Positions 1 through 9,596 are shown, counted from the stretch's first letter. The stretch is DNA of 64,000 nucleotides from Streptomyces hundungensis (GCF_003627815.1 NZ_CP032698.1:434001-498000); one strand, 5' to 3'. Made by a program: numbers and translations. The notes: generated from the letters alone by a model not told the origin.

Positions 1-347
1 GTCAGGTGGAAGCGCCTGCCGATCACCGTCTTCACACGGCTCAGAGTCCAGCGTTGATCCTCCCAGCCGTGCGCGGCCGGCCCCTTGGCCAGCTCCGCCT
101 CCAACTGGGCGAACTGCTTCTCACTCAGCCTCGGCAGTGAAGCCGGCCCCTGTGACCGCAGAGCCCGCGGACCGCCCTCGTCCCACAGCTGTCGCCATCG
201 CTGCACCGAGCGGACGCTGACCCTCAGGTCCTTGGCGATCACCGAGCTCGCCTCGCCCTGCGCGAACCTCTCGGCCGCCTTGAGCCGTAACTCCTCGCGA
301 AACTGCTGCCGTTCGGCCGTCAGCCCGCCCCCTTGTGGATACCGCAT
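1..347 (-). CDS. IS630-type transposase, N-terminal part (runs off left edge)
   Basis: Reading the minus strand from an ATG at 347 gives about 115 residues with no stop before the window edge. The product begins MRYPQGGGLTAERQ and carries a helix-turn-helix of the IS630/winged-helix transposase type (VIAKDLRVSVRSVQRWRQLW), then RALRSQG and a GWEDQRWTLSRV stretch, both usual in Streptomyces IS630-like transposases. The DDE catalytic part would lie to the left of the window. The neighbouring HTH gene (379-621) loses its family sequence at about position 405, so the right end of this element probably lies there. Confidence 0.7.
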   Translation of the reverse strand, partial: MRYPQGGGLTAERQQFREELRLKAAERFAQGEASSVIAKDLRVSVRSVQRWRQLWDEGGPRALRSQGPASLPRLSEKQFAQLEAELAKGPAAHGWEDQRWTLSRVKTVIGRRFHL

Positions 348-378
348 GCCCCGGTGATACCGCACGGGCGACAAGTAG

Positions 379-621
379 TCAGCCCCTACGACACCACGAG
401 TTCAACCTCAGTAACTCCTGGACCAGCCGCTTGAGTAAGTGCAGATGAATCAGCTTTGCCCCGGAACGGTATTCACCCCAGCTCGTCTTGCTGATCTTGT
501 ATCGCTCGGCCAGCTCCCGGACCGTGAAATCCTTCGTCACCGTCCGCACGAAAAGCGCCAACTCATTGGCCTCATCGCTCTGGCCCTTGGGTCCGCCTTG
601 CGGACGGCCTGCCTTCACCAC
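379..621 (-). pseudogene. HTH-domain protein, 5' fragment truncated by the IS630-like element
   Basis: The start is a GTG at 621 and the product begins MVKAGRPQGGPKGQ. It contains a helix-turn-helix-like segment (FTVRELAERYKISKTSWGEY) followed by LLKRLVQELL, the usual N-terminus of a Streptomyces HTH protein family. After LVQELLR the frame changes to LNSWCRRG and stops, so only about 70 native residues remain. The break coincides with the right side of the IS630-like transposase region at 1-347. The simplest reading is that transposition removed the 3' part. The fragment is divergent from the toxin gene at 766. Confidence 0.55.
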
Positions 622-765
622 CCTGAATCCCCCTCGTGGTTGTCCGCGTTGTCCGCTGTCCGCACCCCCTCTACCTGCGGACGTACAAGTGCGTTGTTGA
701 TGGACAATCAGATCAGGTCACACCGTGGGACTCCAGCGCTTCCCAGACAAACCCTGGAGCATCCC

Positions 766-3690
766 GTGATCCGTCTCCTGTCCCGCAGCCGCCCTCCATC
801 CCCACCCCGTAGAGGTAAGCAACCCGCGTTCGTCAAGCGGATCAGCCTCATGGTCGCCGGCGCTGTAACGGCGGGTCTGATGTCCACCGTGCCCGCCGCG
901 GCCACGGACACCGCCACCACACCGATACCGCTGGTGTCCGTGGCCGCCATCGGCGACGACGAGGTGTTCGCGCTCGCCGCCGACCACAGCGCCGTCTACC
1001 AGTGGAACGGCGCCGGCACCGACTGGGTCAAGGTCGGCGGACCCGCCGAGGACCTGTACGCCGGCGGCGCAGGCCTCTTCGCCACCAACCGCGACTCACA
1101 CAAGATCTACAAGTACAACGGCGCACCCGACCAGTGGACCGAGATCGGCAATCCTGGCGCGGAGTTCGCAGTCACCGGCGACCACCTCTACGGGCTCAGT
1201 ACGGACCGGACCGCGGTCTACGAATGGACCGGTACCGGCACCGACTGGGTCAAGGTCGGCGGACCCGCCCAGGACCTATACGCCGGCGGCGCAGGCCTCT
1301 TCGCCACCAACTGGGAGACCGGCCGCATCTACAAGTACAACGACCAGCCCGATCAATGGTCCGAGACCGGCAACGCGGGCGCGGAGTTCGCCGTCACCGG
1401 CGACCACCTCTACGGCCTCAACCCCGACCGCACCGCCGTCTACGAATGGAATGGCACCGGCATCGACTGGACCAGGATCGGCGGACCCGCCCAGAACCTC
1501 TACGCCGGCGGCGCAGGCCTCTTCGCCACCAACCCCGACACCCACAACATCTACAAGTACAACGGGCAGCCCGATGGTTGGGACCACGTCGGCGAAGCGG
1601 GCAGCTCCTTTGCCGTCGGCAACGTCCGCCTGTACGGGCTCGCACCCGACGGCAACAGCGTCCATCAATGGAACGGTCAGGGCACTGACTGGGCCAGCCT
1701 CGGCGCACCTGTCGCCCCGGCAGCTCCTCGGGCCGAACAGCCGCAGGCGTCGGCCTCCTCCCCGGCACCCACCACACCAGAACCACAGGACGACCCCGAA
1801 CCAGAAGGCGCGCAAGCCCCCTCCGCCGACGCCCCGGCGGAGGGGGACGGCACGGCCACCTCGCTGGCCGTCACCGCCAAGGATGAGCTCTACATGCTGG
1901 CCGTCGACCAGAGCGGCGTGTGGCATCGCGAACAGGACGGGTGGAGGCAACTGAGTGGCCCCGCCATGGCGGTCTACGCCGGCCGCCTCGGGGTGTTCGC
2001 CACCAACCCCGACACCGGGCTGATCAACAAGTACAACGACAGATCCGACGGGTCGTCTCCCTGGGGGCCGATCTCAGACGCCGGCGGCGACTTCGCGGTC
2101 AGCGGCGACAGCCTCTACCACCTGCCTGCCAACCATTCGGGAGTAGCCGAGTGGCACGGGGACACCTGGACCCAGATCGGTGGCCCGGCGAAGAACATCT
2201 ACGCGGGCGGCGCAGGCTTCTTCGCCACCAACCGCGAGACCGGCCACATCTACAAGTACGACGGCCGACCCGACCAGTGGACCGAAGTCGGCGGCCCCGG
2301 CGCCACCTTCGCCTCAGGTCACGACCGCCTCTACGGCATCGCCACCGACCACAGCGCCGTCTACGAATGGAGCGGCAAGGGCACCACCTGGACCCGGATT
2401 GGCGGGCCCGCCGGGAACATCTACGCAGGCGGTGCCGGACTCTTCGCCACCAACCCGGACACCGGCCACCTCTACAAATACGAGGGCCAGCCCGACCAGT
2501 GGACCGAAGTCGGCGGCCCCGGCGCCACCTTCGCCGTCAGCGACACCCACCTCTACGGTCTGAGCCCCGACCACAGCACCACCTACCAGTGGAACGGCAC
2601 CGGCACCGACTGGACCCGCATCGGCGGACCCGCCGACCCCATCCAGGAACAGCTCGACGAAAAACTCCTCAACGAAAACTGCCCGCCCGGACAGAACTGT
2701 CTTCAGGAGTACCGAGACGCCAAAAAGATCCTCGAGACCAGCGTCACCGACTGGATGAAGGTAAATGGCTATGAGGCGTCCCTGAACACCCTTGGCATCA
2801 ACACGATCCTCGAATGCGTCAAAGACCACGACTTCAGCAGCTGTATCGAAGCCCTAGCCGACGCCGGCCAGACCCTGCTCGGCGTTGGTGCCTTCAAGAA
2901 AACCTACCGCCTCAAGAAACAACTGGACCACCTGGCACGCGATTTACCCAAGTTCCTGGACACGCTCAACAAGGCCCGGGCCCAGTACAACAAGCTCCAG
3001 GCCATCATCGCGCTCGCCAGAGCCGCCAAGCCTCATCTCCCGGACCAGGCCGGCGTGCCGGAGCACCGGAGGCTGGCGCCACAACCCGACGGAACCGGGA
3101 CCGCCAACAAGGACAAGTGTGGTTGGGCCGAGCTCGAAGACGTGGACAAGAGGAACGGAAACCGCGCTACAGGAATAACGGCCTGCCTCACCCAGTCCTA
3201 CATCGACGAACACCCGGGCACGGAGACCAGGATCAAGATAACGAAGCCTCCGGGATACGACTGGGCGGGGCGCACGGCAGCTCACCTCGGCGCCCTTCCC
3301 GTGAATCAGAACATCAATGCCTGCCATCTTCTCGGCAAGAAGTTGAGCGGCTCAGGAACCGACCCGAGAAACCTGGCTACCTGCGCACGGGGCGCGAACG
3401 ACTGGCAGACCGGTTCCCAGCAGGGCGACAACAACATGAAGAAATACGAGAGGGATGTAGCTGACGCTGTCAGGGGTGGGCAGGACGTTTTCTACCGGGT
3501 GACGGCGACCTACAGTGGCCGCAGGACCGTGCCGATCGGATTCAGGATCAGCGCGTACGGCATAACACCGGGCGGCGGTCCGGGAATTGAGATCAACGTC
3601 TTCGTCTCGAACACTCTCGCGGGCCGGAACCTCGGGATGTTCAACGACCAGCACACCAACCGGCAAATTCCCACCGGATCCGAAGCCTGA
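766..3690 (+). CDS. Secreted tectonin-propeller polymorphic toxin with C-terminal DNA/RNA non-specific endonuclease-like domain
   Basis: About 974 residues. I chose GTG 766 because a GGAG lies 7 bases upstream; ATG 700 is in frame but has no such site. Residues 1-46 form a signal peptide: Arg-rich start, hydrophobic 24-46, AAA cleavage region. Residues about 55-315 and 363-625 hold repeats with the recurring core LYAGGAGLFATN...IYKYN..PDQW, as in tectonin/beta-propeller proteins, separated by a Pro/Ala/Glu linker at 320-362. An alpha-helical spacer (626-760) follows. The last 110 residues resemble Endonuclea_NS_2-type toxin domains: NACHLLGKKLSGSG, TDPRNLAT, then MKKYERDVADAV. His854 is the likely catalytic base. 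Predicted activity is nucleic-acid cleavage in a target cell. The immunity gene starts 12 bp downstream. The domain call is from motif memory and was not searched. Confidence 0.72.
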   Translation: MIRLLSRSRPPSPPRRGKQPAFVKRISLMVAGAVTAGLMSTVPAAATDTATTPIPLVSVAAIGDDEVFALAADHSAVYQWNGAGTDWVKVGGPAEDLYAGGAGLFATNRDSHKIYKYNGAPDQWTEIGNPGAEFAVTGDHLYGLSTDRTAVYEWTGTGTDWVKVGGPAQDLYAGGAGLFATNWETGRIYKYNDQPDQWSETGNAGAEFAVTGDHLYGLNPDRTAVYEWNGTGIDWTRIGGPAQNLYAGGAGLFATNPDTHNIYKYNGQPDGWDHVGEAGSSFAVGNVRLYGLAPDGNSVHQWNGQGTDWASLGAPVAPAAPRAEQPQASASSPAPTTPEPQDDPEPEGAQAPSADAPAEGDGTATSLAVTAKDELYMLAVDQSGVWHREQDGWRQLSGPAMAVYAGRLGVFATNPDTGLINKYNDRSDGSSPWGPISDAGGDFAVSGDSLYHLPANHSGVAEWHGDTWTQIGGPAKNIYAGGAGFFATNRETGHIYKYDGRPDQWTEVGGPGATFASGHDRLYGIATDHSAVYEWSGKGTTWTRIGGPAGNIYAGGAGLFATNPDTGHLYKYEGQPDQWTEVGGPGATFAVSDTHLYGLSPDHSTTYQWNGTGTDWTRIGGPADPIQEQLDEKLLNENCPPGQNCLQEYRDAKKILETSVTDWMKVNGYEASLNTLGINTILECVKDHDFSSCIEALADAGQTLLGVGAFKKTYRLKKQLDHLARDLPKFLDTLNKARAQYNKLQAIIALARAAKPHLPDQAGVPEHRRLAPQPDGTGTANKDKCGWAELEDVDKRNGNRATGITACLTQSYIDEHPGTETRIKITKPPGYDWAGRTAAHLGALPVNQNINACHLLGKKLSGSGTDPRNLATCARGANDWQTGSQQGDNNMKKYERDVADAVRGGQDVFYRVTATYSGRRTVPIGFRISAYGITPGGGPGIEINVFVSNTLAGRNLGMFNDQHTNRQIPTGSEA

Positions 3691-3702
3691 GAGGGACGCA
3701 CC

Positions 3703-4335
3703 GTGGAGACAGAAGACCCCAAAAGAGATCTCGTCACAGAATGGGAAAGGCTGCAACTGCGTATGCCGCCTCCGGCCGAGTGCGGCATGGCAGTCGACTG
3801 GTCCCGGATGAGGGAGTCCTGGGGGAAAGAGTTCCCGCCTGACTACCGGCAGTTCATGGGGCTGTACGGGCCGGGGACGATCGAGAGCTACCTGGTGATC
3901 GAACTGCCCGAGTGCAAGGGCACCCCGCCGGCATCCCCGTACGGAGGCATGCTCCTGGAAACGGAGAACGCCTGCGCCCTGTGGGAAAGGGAAGAAAAGG
4001 CGCAGGAACTGCACGACGCGAACCCCCAGTTGATCGCCTGGGGTGCCGACGCCAACTCGGACCTCCTGTGCTGGGACGCCACTCCCGACGACCCGAGCAC
4101 CTGGCCGGTCCTCGTCCGCAACAGAGACGACGGACTCTGGCGCGGCTACGACTGCGGGATGGTGGCATTCCTTGCCCGCATCCTGCACGGGGACTTCACC
4201 AAGTGCCCCCTCGGCGACCTCTCCCTCTGGAACATCCCGACCGCGTCCTACCTGAACGAACACGAGGAGCGACGCATACGGAAGCAGGGCCTGGATCCCT
4301 GGACCGGGGAGCCCGATCCGTACGCCGGAACGTAA
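3703..4335 (+). CDS. SUKH (SMI1/KNR4) family immunity protein
   Basis: 210 residues from a GTG at 3703, preceded by GAGAGGGA; the gap to the toxin stop is 12 bp, so the two are co-transcribed. The protein has no signal peptide or membrane segment. It shows SUKH-family features: a W...FPPDYRQFMGLYGPGTI motif near residue 45, an acidic strand region (LIAWGADANSDLLCW), WPVLVRN, and a terminal helix in MVAFLARILHG. SUKH proteins are the commonest immunity partners of nuclease polymorphic toxins. From position and family I infer that it neutralises the nuclease domain of the upstream protein in the producing cell. A general SMI1-like protein unrelated to the toxin is possible but less likely given the spacing. 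Confidence 0.75.
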   Translation: METEDPKRDLVTEWERLQLRMPPPAECGMAVDWSRMRESWGKEFPPDYRQFMGLYGPGTIESYLVIELPECKGTPPASPYGGMLLETENACALWEREEKAQELHDANPQLIAWGADANSDLLCWDATPDDPSTWPVLVRNRDDGLWRGYDCGMVAFLARILHGDFTKCPLGDLSLWNIPTASYLNEHEERRIRKQGLDPWTGEPDPYAGT

Positions 4336-4352
4336 GACGACGCCGGACAGCG

Positions 4353-4377
4353 AGGCCTGGGGTACATCTCCGGGCCT
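4353..4377 (+). terminator. Possible hairpin terminator after the toxin/immunity pair
   Basis: AGGCCTGGGG, then five bases, then CTCCGGGCCT can form an imperfect 10-bp stem (eight Watson-Crick pairs) 17 bases past the immunity stop codon. It is followed by TGCTTTACTG, with only a short T run. The call rests on position and stem only. Confidence 0.35.
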
Positions 4378-5362
4378 TGCTTTACTGTCCTTTCGGCGAG
4401 TGGGGCCCCATGAGGCCGACTGCATCTCGCCGTCGTGAGCTACCAGTTCGAGGGATCAGCACACAGCCCATCGCAGCATCCGGCCCCGGGCACCGGTCGG
4501 GGACGTCCCCGAAGTCAGCGCGCTTGACCGGAACACGCGCAGATTGCTCGTGTCTGACACGTGCCGGCTTGAGTTCCTTCCCGTGCTCGTGTCGTGTGAT
4601 GTGAGGCCCCAGGGCCGGCGGTCAGGGGTGCCAGTGCGTCACGGCAGGGATAGGGGTGAGCAGACGCCGGGCTGAGTTGAGCGCTCCGAGAACGGGCCGG
4701 GTGCGAGTCTGCGGGATCTGTGTGTCCCGCCCCTTGATCGGAGCGGGGTTGGTCAGGCTCGGGCTGAAGACGGCCGGCGGCGGCCAGGGTGGTCGTGGCC
4801 GGGTGTGCGCGTGTGAACAGGCGGATCCGCCAAGCCGGCGTTGGCGGCGATTTCATGCCCCCTCAGAGCGCGCCGGTACCGGACACGCTCCGGGGCATCC
4901 CTGGCGCTGGGACTGCATCACGAAACAGGGCAGGGACACACCGCTACTTCCGCTGCGGAGCCTATGACGAGGGTGCCCGCATCTCATACGGATGCGGCCA
5001 CCCTCCGCCGTCGCACCACCAGGTGCTCCGGGGCCGCTTCTCAACAGTGGAGGGGTGGTCCGGCACACACCCGGAGAATCGTTCCTGCGACGGGCAGACG
5101 TCCCAGCCGATGACAGCCGGACCGAGCGCCCGGGCTCTGCCGCCGCGGCCGGTGACCAACAGGACGTCTGCCACCCGAACCCAAACCACAGACCTGATAA
5201 CAGCCAGGCGATGGTACGGATCCGTGCGCCTGAGGCCGCGATCGATCCATGACACGTTTGTGGAGCGCACCAGCTACTGAGCATCCTGATAGTCGCCGTC
5301 TTCCCGGGGCGTCAGGGGCGCGAGATGATGCGTGCCTGGCTGCTCACCACTTTGGGGGATCC
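4378..5362. other. Gene-poor stretch
   Basis: Nearly 1 kb in which open frames on both strands give low-complexity Arg/Pro/Ala-rich translations with no recognisable domain or ribosome site. I see no repeat, RNA gene or IS end. The last part presumably carries the promoter of the lipoprotein gene at 5363. Confidence 0.5.
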
Positions 5363-6043
5363 ATGCGTGTCACTCGTGTCCGGAATGCAGGATTAGCACT
5401 GGCCATCTGCACCCTGACTTTCGTCTCGGCGTGCAGTGACACGCAGAGCGGCGGCGGCTCAGCGACCGGGTCAGCCCCGGCGGTACTAACTGCGAAGGAT
5501 CTCCAGCTCGCCTCGCTCAGCCGCCTGGATCTGCCCAGCACCTATGAGCTGCGAGGCGAAGGAAGAGCGATGCAGCAGGCAGGCAAGCCGGCGAAAGCGG
5601 ATGTGCCGGACTGCCAGCCCATCGCCGATATCTACAGCACGAGTCCGCAGGTGGCCCGCAGGGCCAGGACGGGTCAGGAGATGTACGACTTCGGAGGCGG
5701 ACGTGAGGACTGGTATCACGTCTATCTCGACGCCTACGGTTCGGACAAGGAGGCGCATGAGGTACTCGAAACTCTCCGCTCCGCGGTGGACGAGTGCTCC
5801 CGCTTCAACCTCGTCGACGGTCGGGAGTTCGGTACGGTCAGCAAGGTCCTTGCACCGACCGTGAAAGATGAGTCGATGGCATTCCGCTGTGGCCGCTGGG
5901 CACTCACCCTGGTTCGGACGGGAACCGTACTCGCGGTTTTCGAGGAACAGGACACCTCGGAGAGGAGTGCTCCGGGCGAGGTGTCCCCTACCCTCGTGAA
6001 AGCCCAGTTGACAAAGTTGCGGGAAGCGCTTGCCCAGCACTGA
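5363..6043 (+). CDS. Lipoprotein, PknH-like sensor-domain type, function unknown
   Basis: 226 residues from ATG 5363, which follows a GGGGG-type ribosome site; the frame is open upstream but lacks a signal there. The N-terminus MRVTRVRNAG, a hydrophobic stretch and the lipobox VSAC make Cys24 the probable lipidated residue, so it should sit on the outer face of the membrane. The mature domain has three further Cys (VPDC, DEC, FRC) and alternating amphipathic strands, resembling secreted PknH_C/sensor-domain lipoproteins of actinobacteria. No enzymatic motif is visible. It is monocistronic, with remnants on both sides. Confidence 0.6.
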   Translation: MRVTRVRNAGLALAICTLTFVSACSDTQSGGGSATGSAPAVLTAKDLQLASLSRLDLPSTYELRGEGRAMQQAGKPAKADVPDCQPIADIYSTSPQVARRARTGQEMYDFGGGREDWYHVYLDAYGSDKEAHEVLETLRSAVDECSRFNLVDGREFGTVSKVLAPTVKDESMAFRCGRWALTLVRTGTVLAVFEEQDTSERSAPGEVSPTLVKAQLTKLREALAQH

Positions 6044-6266
6044 CGGGGACTTCGCCGAGTGCCCGGTGCCCTGCAAAGGCCACAGTGCCGCCGCCCAGAT
6101 GCTGGGCCTTCGCAAGGTCCAGCTCCAACGCGGCTACTCCTGGCCGCAGATGATGCTGCAACCGACGGGTGAGCGTCCCAACTGCGCTCACGTCGTTCTC
6201 CCCGTGCAACCGCACCACCACCCGGGAGACCGACACAATCCGCGCTCGGGGCTCTCGCCGGGTCAC
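5988..6266 (-). pseudogene. Possible STAS-domain (anti-sigma-factor antagonist-like) fragment
   Basis: From ATG 6266 the minus strand reads VSRVVVRLHGENDVSAVGTL and then VAALELDLAKAQHLGGG, which follows the strand-helix-strand order of a STAS domain (V.RL.GE.D, then L.LDL). The usual DSSG phosphorylation loop is absent and the tail degenerates while overlapping the 3' end of the lipoprotein gene. I regard it as a decayed remnant; chance similarity cannot be excluded. Confidence 0.28.
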
Positions 6267-6396
6267 CCAGTCGGGGACCGCGGCAATCGCCTCCCGCGCG
6301 GGTGCCGGGCCATTTCAGACCTTGCCCGTTCGGGGGGGCCGCACACCGGCACGAGCAGGACCGAATCCCTGCCGGGGCACGCCAGCACGACGTGCG

Positions 6397-7457
6397 TCAG
6401 AGTGTTTTCGCGGGCCAGTCGAGCAGCCGGGCGCCGATGACAGCGGTCTGCAAGGTGTAGCGGTGCACCGGATCGGCGGGGTTCGCACCGGTGAGGTGCT
6501 GGATGCGCTCCAGGCGATAGGTGAAGGCGCGCACGCTCAGGCTGAGCCGACGGGCCGCCTCGGCCGCGACGCAACCGGAATCGAAGTAGGCGGTGAGGGT
6601 TTCCAGCAGCGGCTGGGCTCCGCCTCGGGCCTGTTGCAGCGGGACCAGTACGCTGCGTACGAGGTCGGCCATGGCCTGTCGGTCGCGGGTCAGAACCGGG
6701 AAGACGAGCAGGTCCGCGGCTCGCAGTACCGGTCGTCGAGGTTCATCCGCTGGGCCAGGTCGAGGGTGTTGAGCGCTTCCTCGTACGAGTGGGCGACGCC
6801 GCCCGTGCCGGGTTGGGGCCGGCCGATGGCGACCCGTCCGCCGTCGGTCACGGCGTGCGCCTGCTTGGCGAAATTCAGCAGCACCTCGTCCTGGTCTGCT
6901 GGTGCGATGCAGACGAGCCGACCGTCCTTGGTGACGTACAGGATGCGGCGGTTGCCGAAGCGGCCGAACAGCGCCCGCTCCACGCTCTGCGTCACGGGGT
7001 GCGCGTCGTCGTACGCCTCCGGTCCGGCGGCCACGGCGACGGCATGGGTGTGCGAGAGGAGCAGTCCGAAGCATTCCGCGCGCTCGGCGAGGGTGCCGGG
7101 GTCGCTGCGTCCGTACAGCAGGTCGTCGATGAACTCACGGCGGGCCGCCTCCTCGTGGCGTAATGCCAGGAGCTGGGCACGCTCGTGTCCCTCGGCCAGC
7201 GCATCGACGACCTGGTCGAGCGCGCTGAGGACGCGGCCGAAGGAGGCACGCGGGAGGTCGGGACAGGCCGCCCGGGTCATCGCCAGATGCTGACGGACCA
7301 CAGCACGTAGCCCGTGTCCGGCCTTCGCCGCCCGCTCCCCCAAGACGCGGCGCGACTCCAGTTCGTCGCGGGTGAGCCGGCGGCCTGTGGCGCCGACCTC
7401 AGAGAGGATGCGGTCGTAGCCATCGAGGTAGTCCTCCGATATGTCCCTGCCTGCCAC
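6397..7457 (-). pseudogene. PucR-family transcriptional regulator with a single-base frameshift
   Basis: The start at 7457 (MAGRDISEDYLDGY) opens about 240 residues of a PucR/CdaR-type regulator: helical N-terminal region, then a GGDEF-like central part (GRVAIGRPQPGTGGVAHSYE, EEALNTLDLAQRMNLDDR). At about 6729-6732 the frame changes. Restoring one G in the CCGG region of the plus strand rejoins it to VLRAADLLVFPVLTRDRQ and the C-terminal HTH (LETLTAYFDSGCVAAEAARR, LSVRAFTYRLERIQHLTG). The repaired product would be about 353 residues, normal for the family. Either the gene was recently inactivated or there is a base-call error in a G run. PucR regulators usually control catabolic or developmental genes; no obvious target lies adjacent. 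Confidence 0.72.
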
Positions 7458-7748
7458 TGGCTCTCCTGAGATTTGATGTGCCGATACCGGCTCTTGACGC
7501 CTCGCCGACGTCTCCTTGACGCGGCGGCATCAAGGGTGCCAGACCCCCACCCTGCGTCGGCACCCGGCATCACGAGTGCATGAAGATTGCCGCAAATGCG
7601 GCAATGCGAACAGGCGTGCCTCCGGTCAGGATGGCCATACGGGGGGACACGGGGGTGGGCCGCATGCCGGGAAGCGGAAACGCGTCCCGGCCGTGACTCT
7701 GCGTTTCGGCACTACAGCGGGCTACGGTCGGGTCGGGGCGACACGACG

Positions 7749-8240
7749 GGTGAATTCCTCGGCGTCGCTTTTTCGGATGCTGCGCCCCCCAACGGGGAGG
7801 ACCTTCTGTACGTCTTCCGCGCCCGCGTTGAGGGCCGCAGCCTGCTCCTGCCGTACAACATCATGCGCAAGGCGGTCGCGACCCCGCTCCCCTGCCACGG
7901 GCACGCCCTCCTCGACGACGGCACGCTCCTGGTACTGCGCGCGGGCTCCGACCAGGCGGCCCGGGTCCATCCGATCCAGCGCTGGCACCCCCCGTACGTC
8001 GCCGATAGCTACGTCGCCGCCCGGCCCGTCGGCGCGAGCGCTCCGGCCCTGATCGGCAATGCGGAACTGGTCCGCGGCATCTCGAACTGCCGGCCCGTCG
8101 CTCGTTTGGTCGCCGACAAGACCGCGCCGACGACCGGGGTGTACGAGACGCTCCTCGCCGCCTTCGCCCGGGCCACGGATCAGCACCATTGGCGTGACAG
8201 GGCTGAAGTGGGCGATCCGCTGCGGCCGTTGGTCCGTAGG
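7749..8240 (+). pseudogene. Internal fragment of a large Streptomyces 'DNA repair ATPase'
   Basis: One frame reads PNGEDLLYVFRARVEGRSLL, LPYNIMRKAVATPLPCHGHA, LLDDGTLLVLRAGSD, QRWHPPYVADSYVAARPVG, IGNAELVRGISNCRPVARL and TTGVYETLLAAFARATDQHH. This is the pattern I know from the middle of the approximately 1,600-residue 'DNA repair ATPase' of Streptomyces. Neither the N-terminal part nor the C-terminal ATPase region is present, and no start codon or ribosome site precedes it. About 150-160 residues survive, so it is a relic of deletion. The exact ends are approximate. Confidence 0.55.
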
Positions 8241-8486
8241 CAGGGCTCCGGGTCATGGCTTTCTGGGGGGGACGGCCTGAACGGGGTGGTCGCGAACCGG
8301 GCCAGACAGTCGTCGTCCAGCAGGGCTTCAACCGGGTCGAGGTGGCGAAAACAACCGGCGATATTCGCTGCGCGGGCTGCGGTCACATCGCTTCGGTCTT
8401 GGCGCATCCGTTGTCCACGAAGACCTCGACATCGCATCTGGCTTCCTGATGGCGGAAAGTCCGGGCGAGGGGCGGAGCCAGGAAGC

Positions 8487-8860
8487 GTGCACCGGGAAGC
8501 CGGGGCCCGGCATCAGCTGGTCTTCGTGGACCGTTTGGTGTCCACGCTTATCCGTCTGCGGCACGATCTGCCCCATGCAGTCATGGGTGTGTTGTTCGGT
8601 GGTGATCGCTCTACTGTCACTCGGGCTGTCGCTGAAGTGCGTCAGCTGCCGGCGGAACGGGGCTTCGCCGTTCCTGACCAGCCCGGCCTGCGGCCTCGCA
8701 CGCTGGAAGATGTGTTTTCCTAGGTCCGGGCCAAAGGCGTCGAACTGCGCTTGGATGCCACGGAGGTTCAGGTCGCCGACCGGTTGCGGAACGTGGTGGG
8801 CGGAACGAACGGCCACACCATGCATGCACCAGCAGAGCGTGCCCACCGCAATCACACATC
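8487..8860 (+). pseudogene. IS5-family (Tnp4 type) transposase remnant with internal stop
   Basis: From GTG 8487 the frame reads VHREAGARHQLVFVDRLV, STLIRLRHDLPHAVMGVLFG, GDRSTVTRAVAEVRQLPAER and GLRPRTLEDVFS, then a TAG stop at about 8720-8722, then continues in frame as VRAKGVELRLDATEVQVADR. This is the N-terminal HTH_Tnp_4 half and the start of the DDE domain (DATEVQV) of a Streptomyces IS5-family transposase. The sequence degenerates after NVVGGTNGHT. The element is non-functional: one nonsense change plus a 3' deletion. Confidence 0.65.
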
Positions 8861-8990
8861 AACTCGTTAGTCGCACGGTACTACCCGCGCGCTCTTGGGT
8901 TGGGGCGGGGCTGCGTGCGCTGTCGCCGGTGACGACGCGGGACGCAGGCTCATGGCCGAGCGCCCCGCTCACCAGACGATCGGCAACCTG

Positions 8991-9596
8991 CTAGTCGCCC
9001 ACGTGGTACTGGCCGGTCACCAGGAAGTACCGCATGTCCTCCGGGGTGCCGTCGAGCGCCTTGTTGCACGCCGCGCGGAGGGCAGTACTGATGCCCGGCC
9101 TGGCCAGGATGCGGGAGATGGCAACGCTGTCGTCTTCGGCCTGGGCGATGCGGTAGCCCGTGGTGATGAAGGTGCGCAGGGCTTCGGGGGTGTGGATGTT
9201 CAGGACTTTGTTGGCTTCGCGGATGACGGCGCGGTCGCCGTTTTGCTGGGCGATGCCGAGGATGCGGGAGACGGCGACGCTGTCGTCCTCGGCCTGGGCC
9301 AGGCGGTAGCCGGTGTCCAGGAACGCGCGCAATACCTCAGGGGTGCCCGCGTCGAGGGCCTTGTTGGCTTCGCGGACGACGGCTCTGTCGCCGTGTTGCT
9401 GAGCCGTGCCCAGGATGCGGGCCACCGCGACGCGGTCGTCGTCCTCGGAGGTGGCGGCCGTCGGTGTCCAGGACACCGCTGCGGTCGACGACGTCAGGGC
9501 CGGCGTACCCGCGGCGACGGCCGGGGTCGCTACGGCGAGCGCCGGGGCCAGGGCGGCGGCAGCGATGAGCAGGGCGGCGCGAGGGGTGGATCGCAT
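8991..9596 (-). CDS. Secreted ALF-repeat protein
   Basis: 201 residues from ATG 9596, which has GGAGA upstream. The N-terminus MRSTPRAALLIAAAALAPAL followed by AVATPAVAA is a Sec signal peptide. The mature protein consists of about three ALF repeats, each roughly 45 residues, with the cores EDDRVAVARILGTAQQHGDR, AVREAN.AL..GTPE.LR.FL and TGYRLAQAEDDSVAVSRIL. ALF-repeat proteins are abundant in streptomycetes, are helical and exported, and have no assigned biochemical role; some carry toxin-like tails, but this one has none. It is monocistronic on the minus strand. Confidence 0.75.
   Translation of the reverse strand: MRSTPRAALLIAAAALAPALAVATPAVAAGTPALTSSTAAVSWTPTAATSEDDDRVAVARILGTAQQHGDRAVVREANKALDAGTPEVLRAFLDTGYRLAQAEDDSVAVSRILGIAQQNGDRAVIREANKVLNIHTPEALRTFITTGYRIAQAEDDSVAISRILARPGISTALRAACNKALDGTPEDMRYFLVTGQYHVGD

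Noticed and set aside
439..765. Extending the toxin gene to an upstream start near 439 or 700
   Set aside because: The upstream frame overlaps the divergent HTH remnant and lacks a ribosome site or signal peptide; GTG 766 has both.
8255..8449. A 64-residue plus-strand frame with GDIRCAGCGH
   Set aside because: No ribosome site, no family, and it lies between two relics; probably chance.
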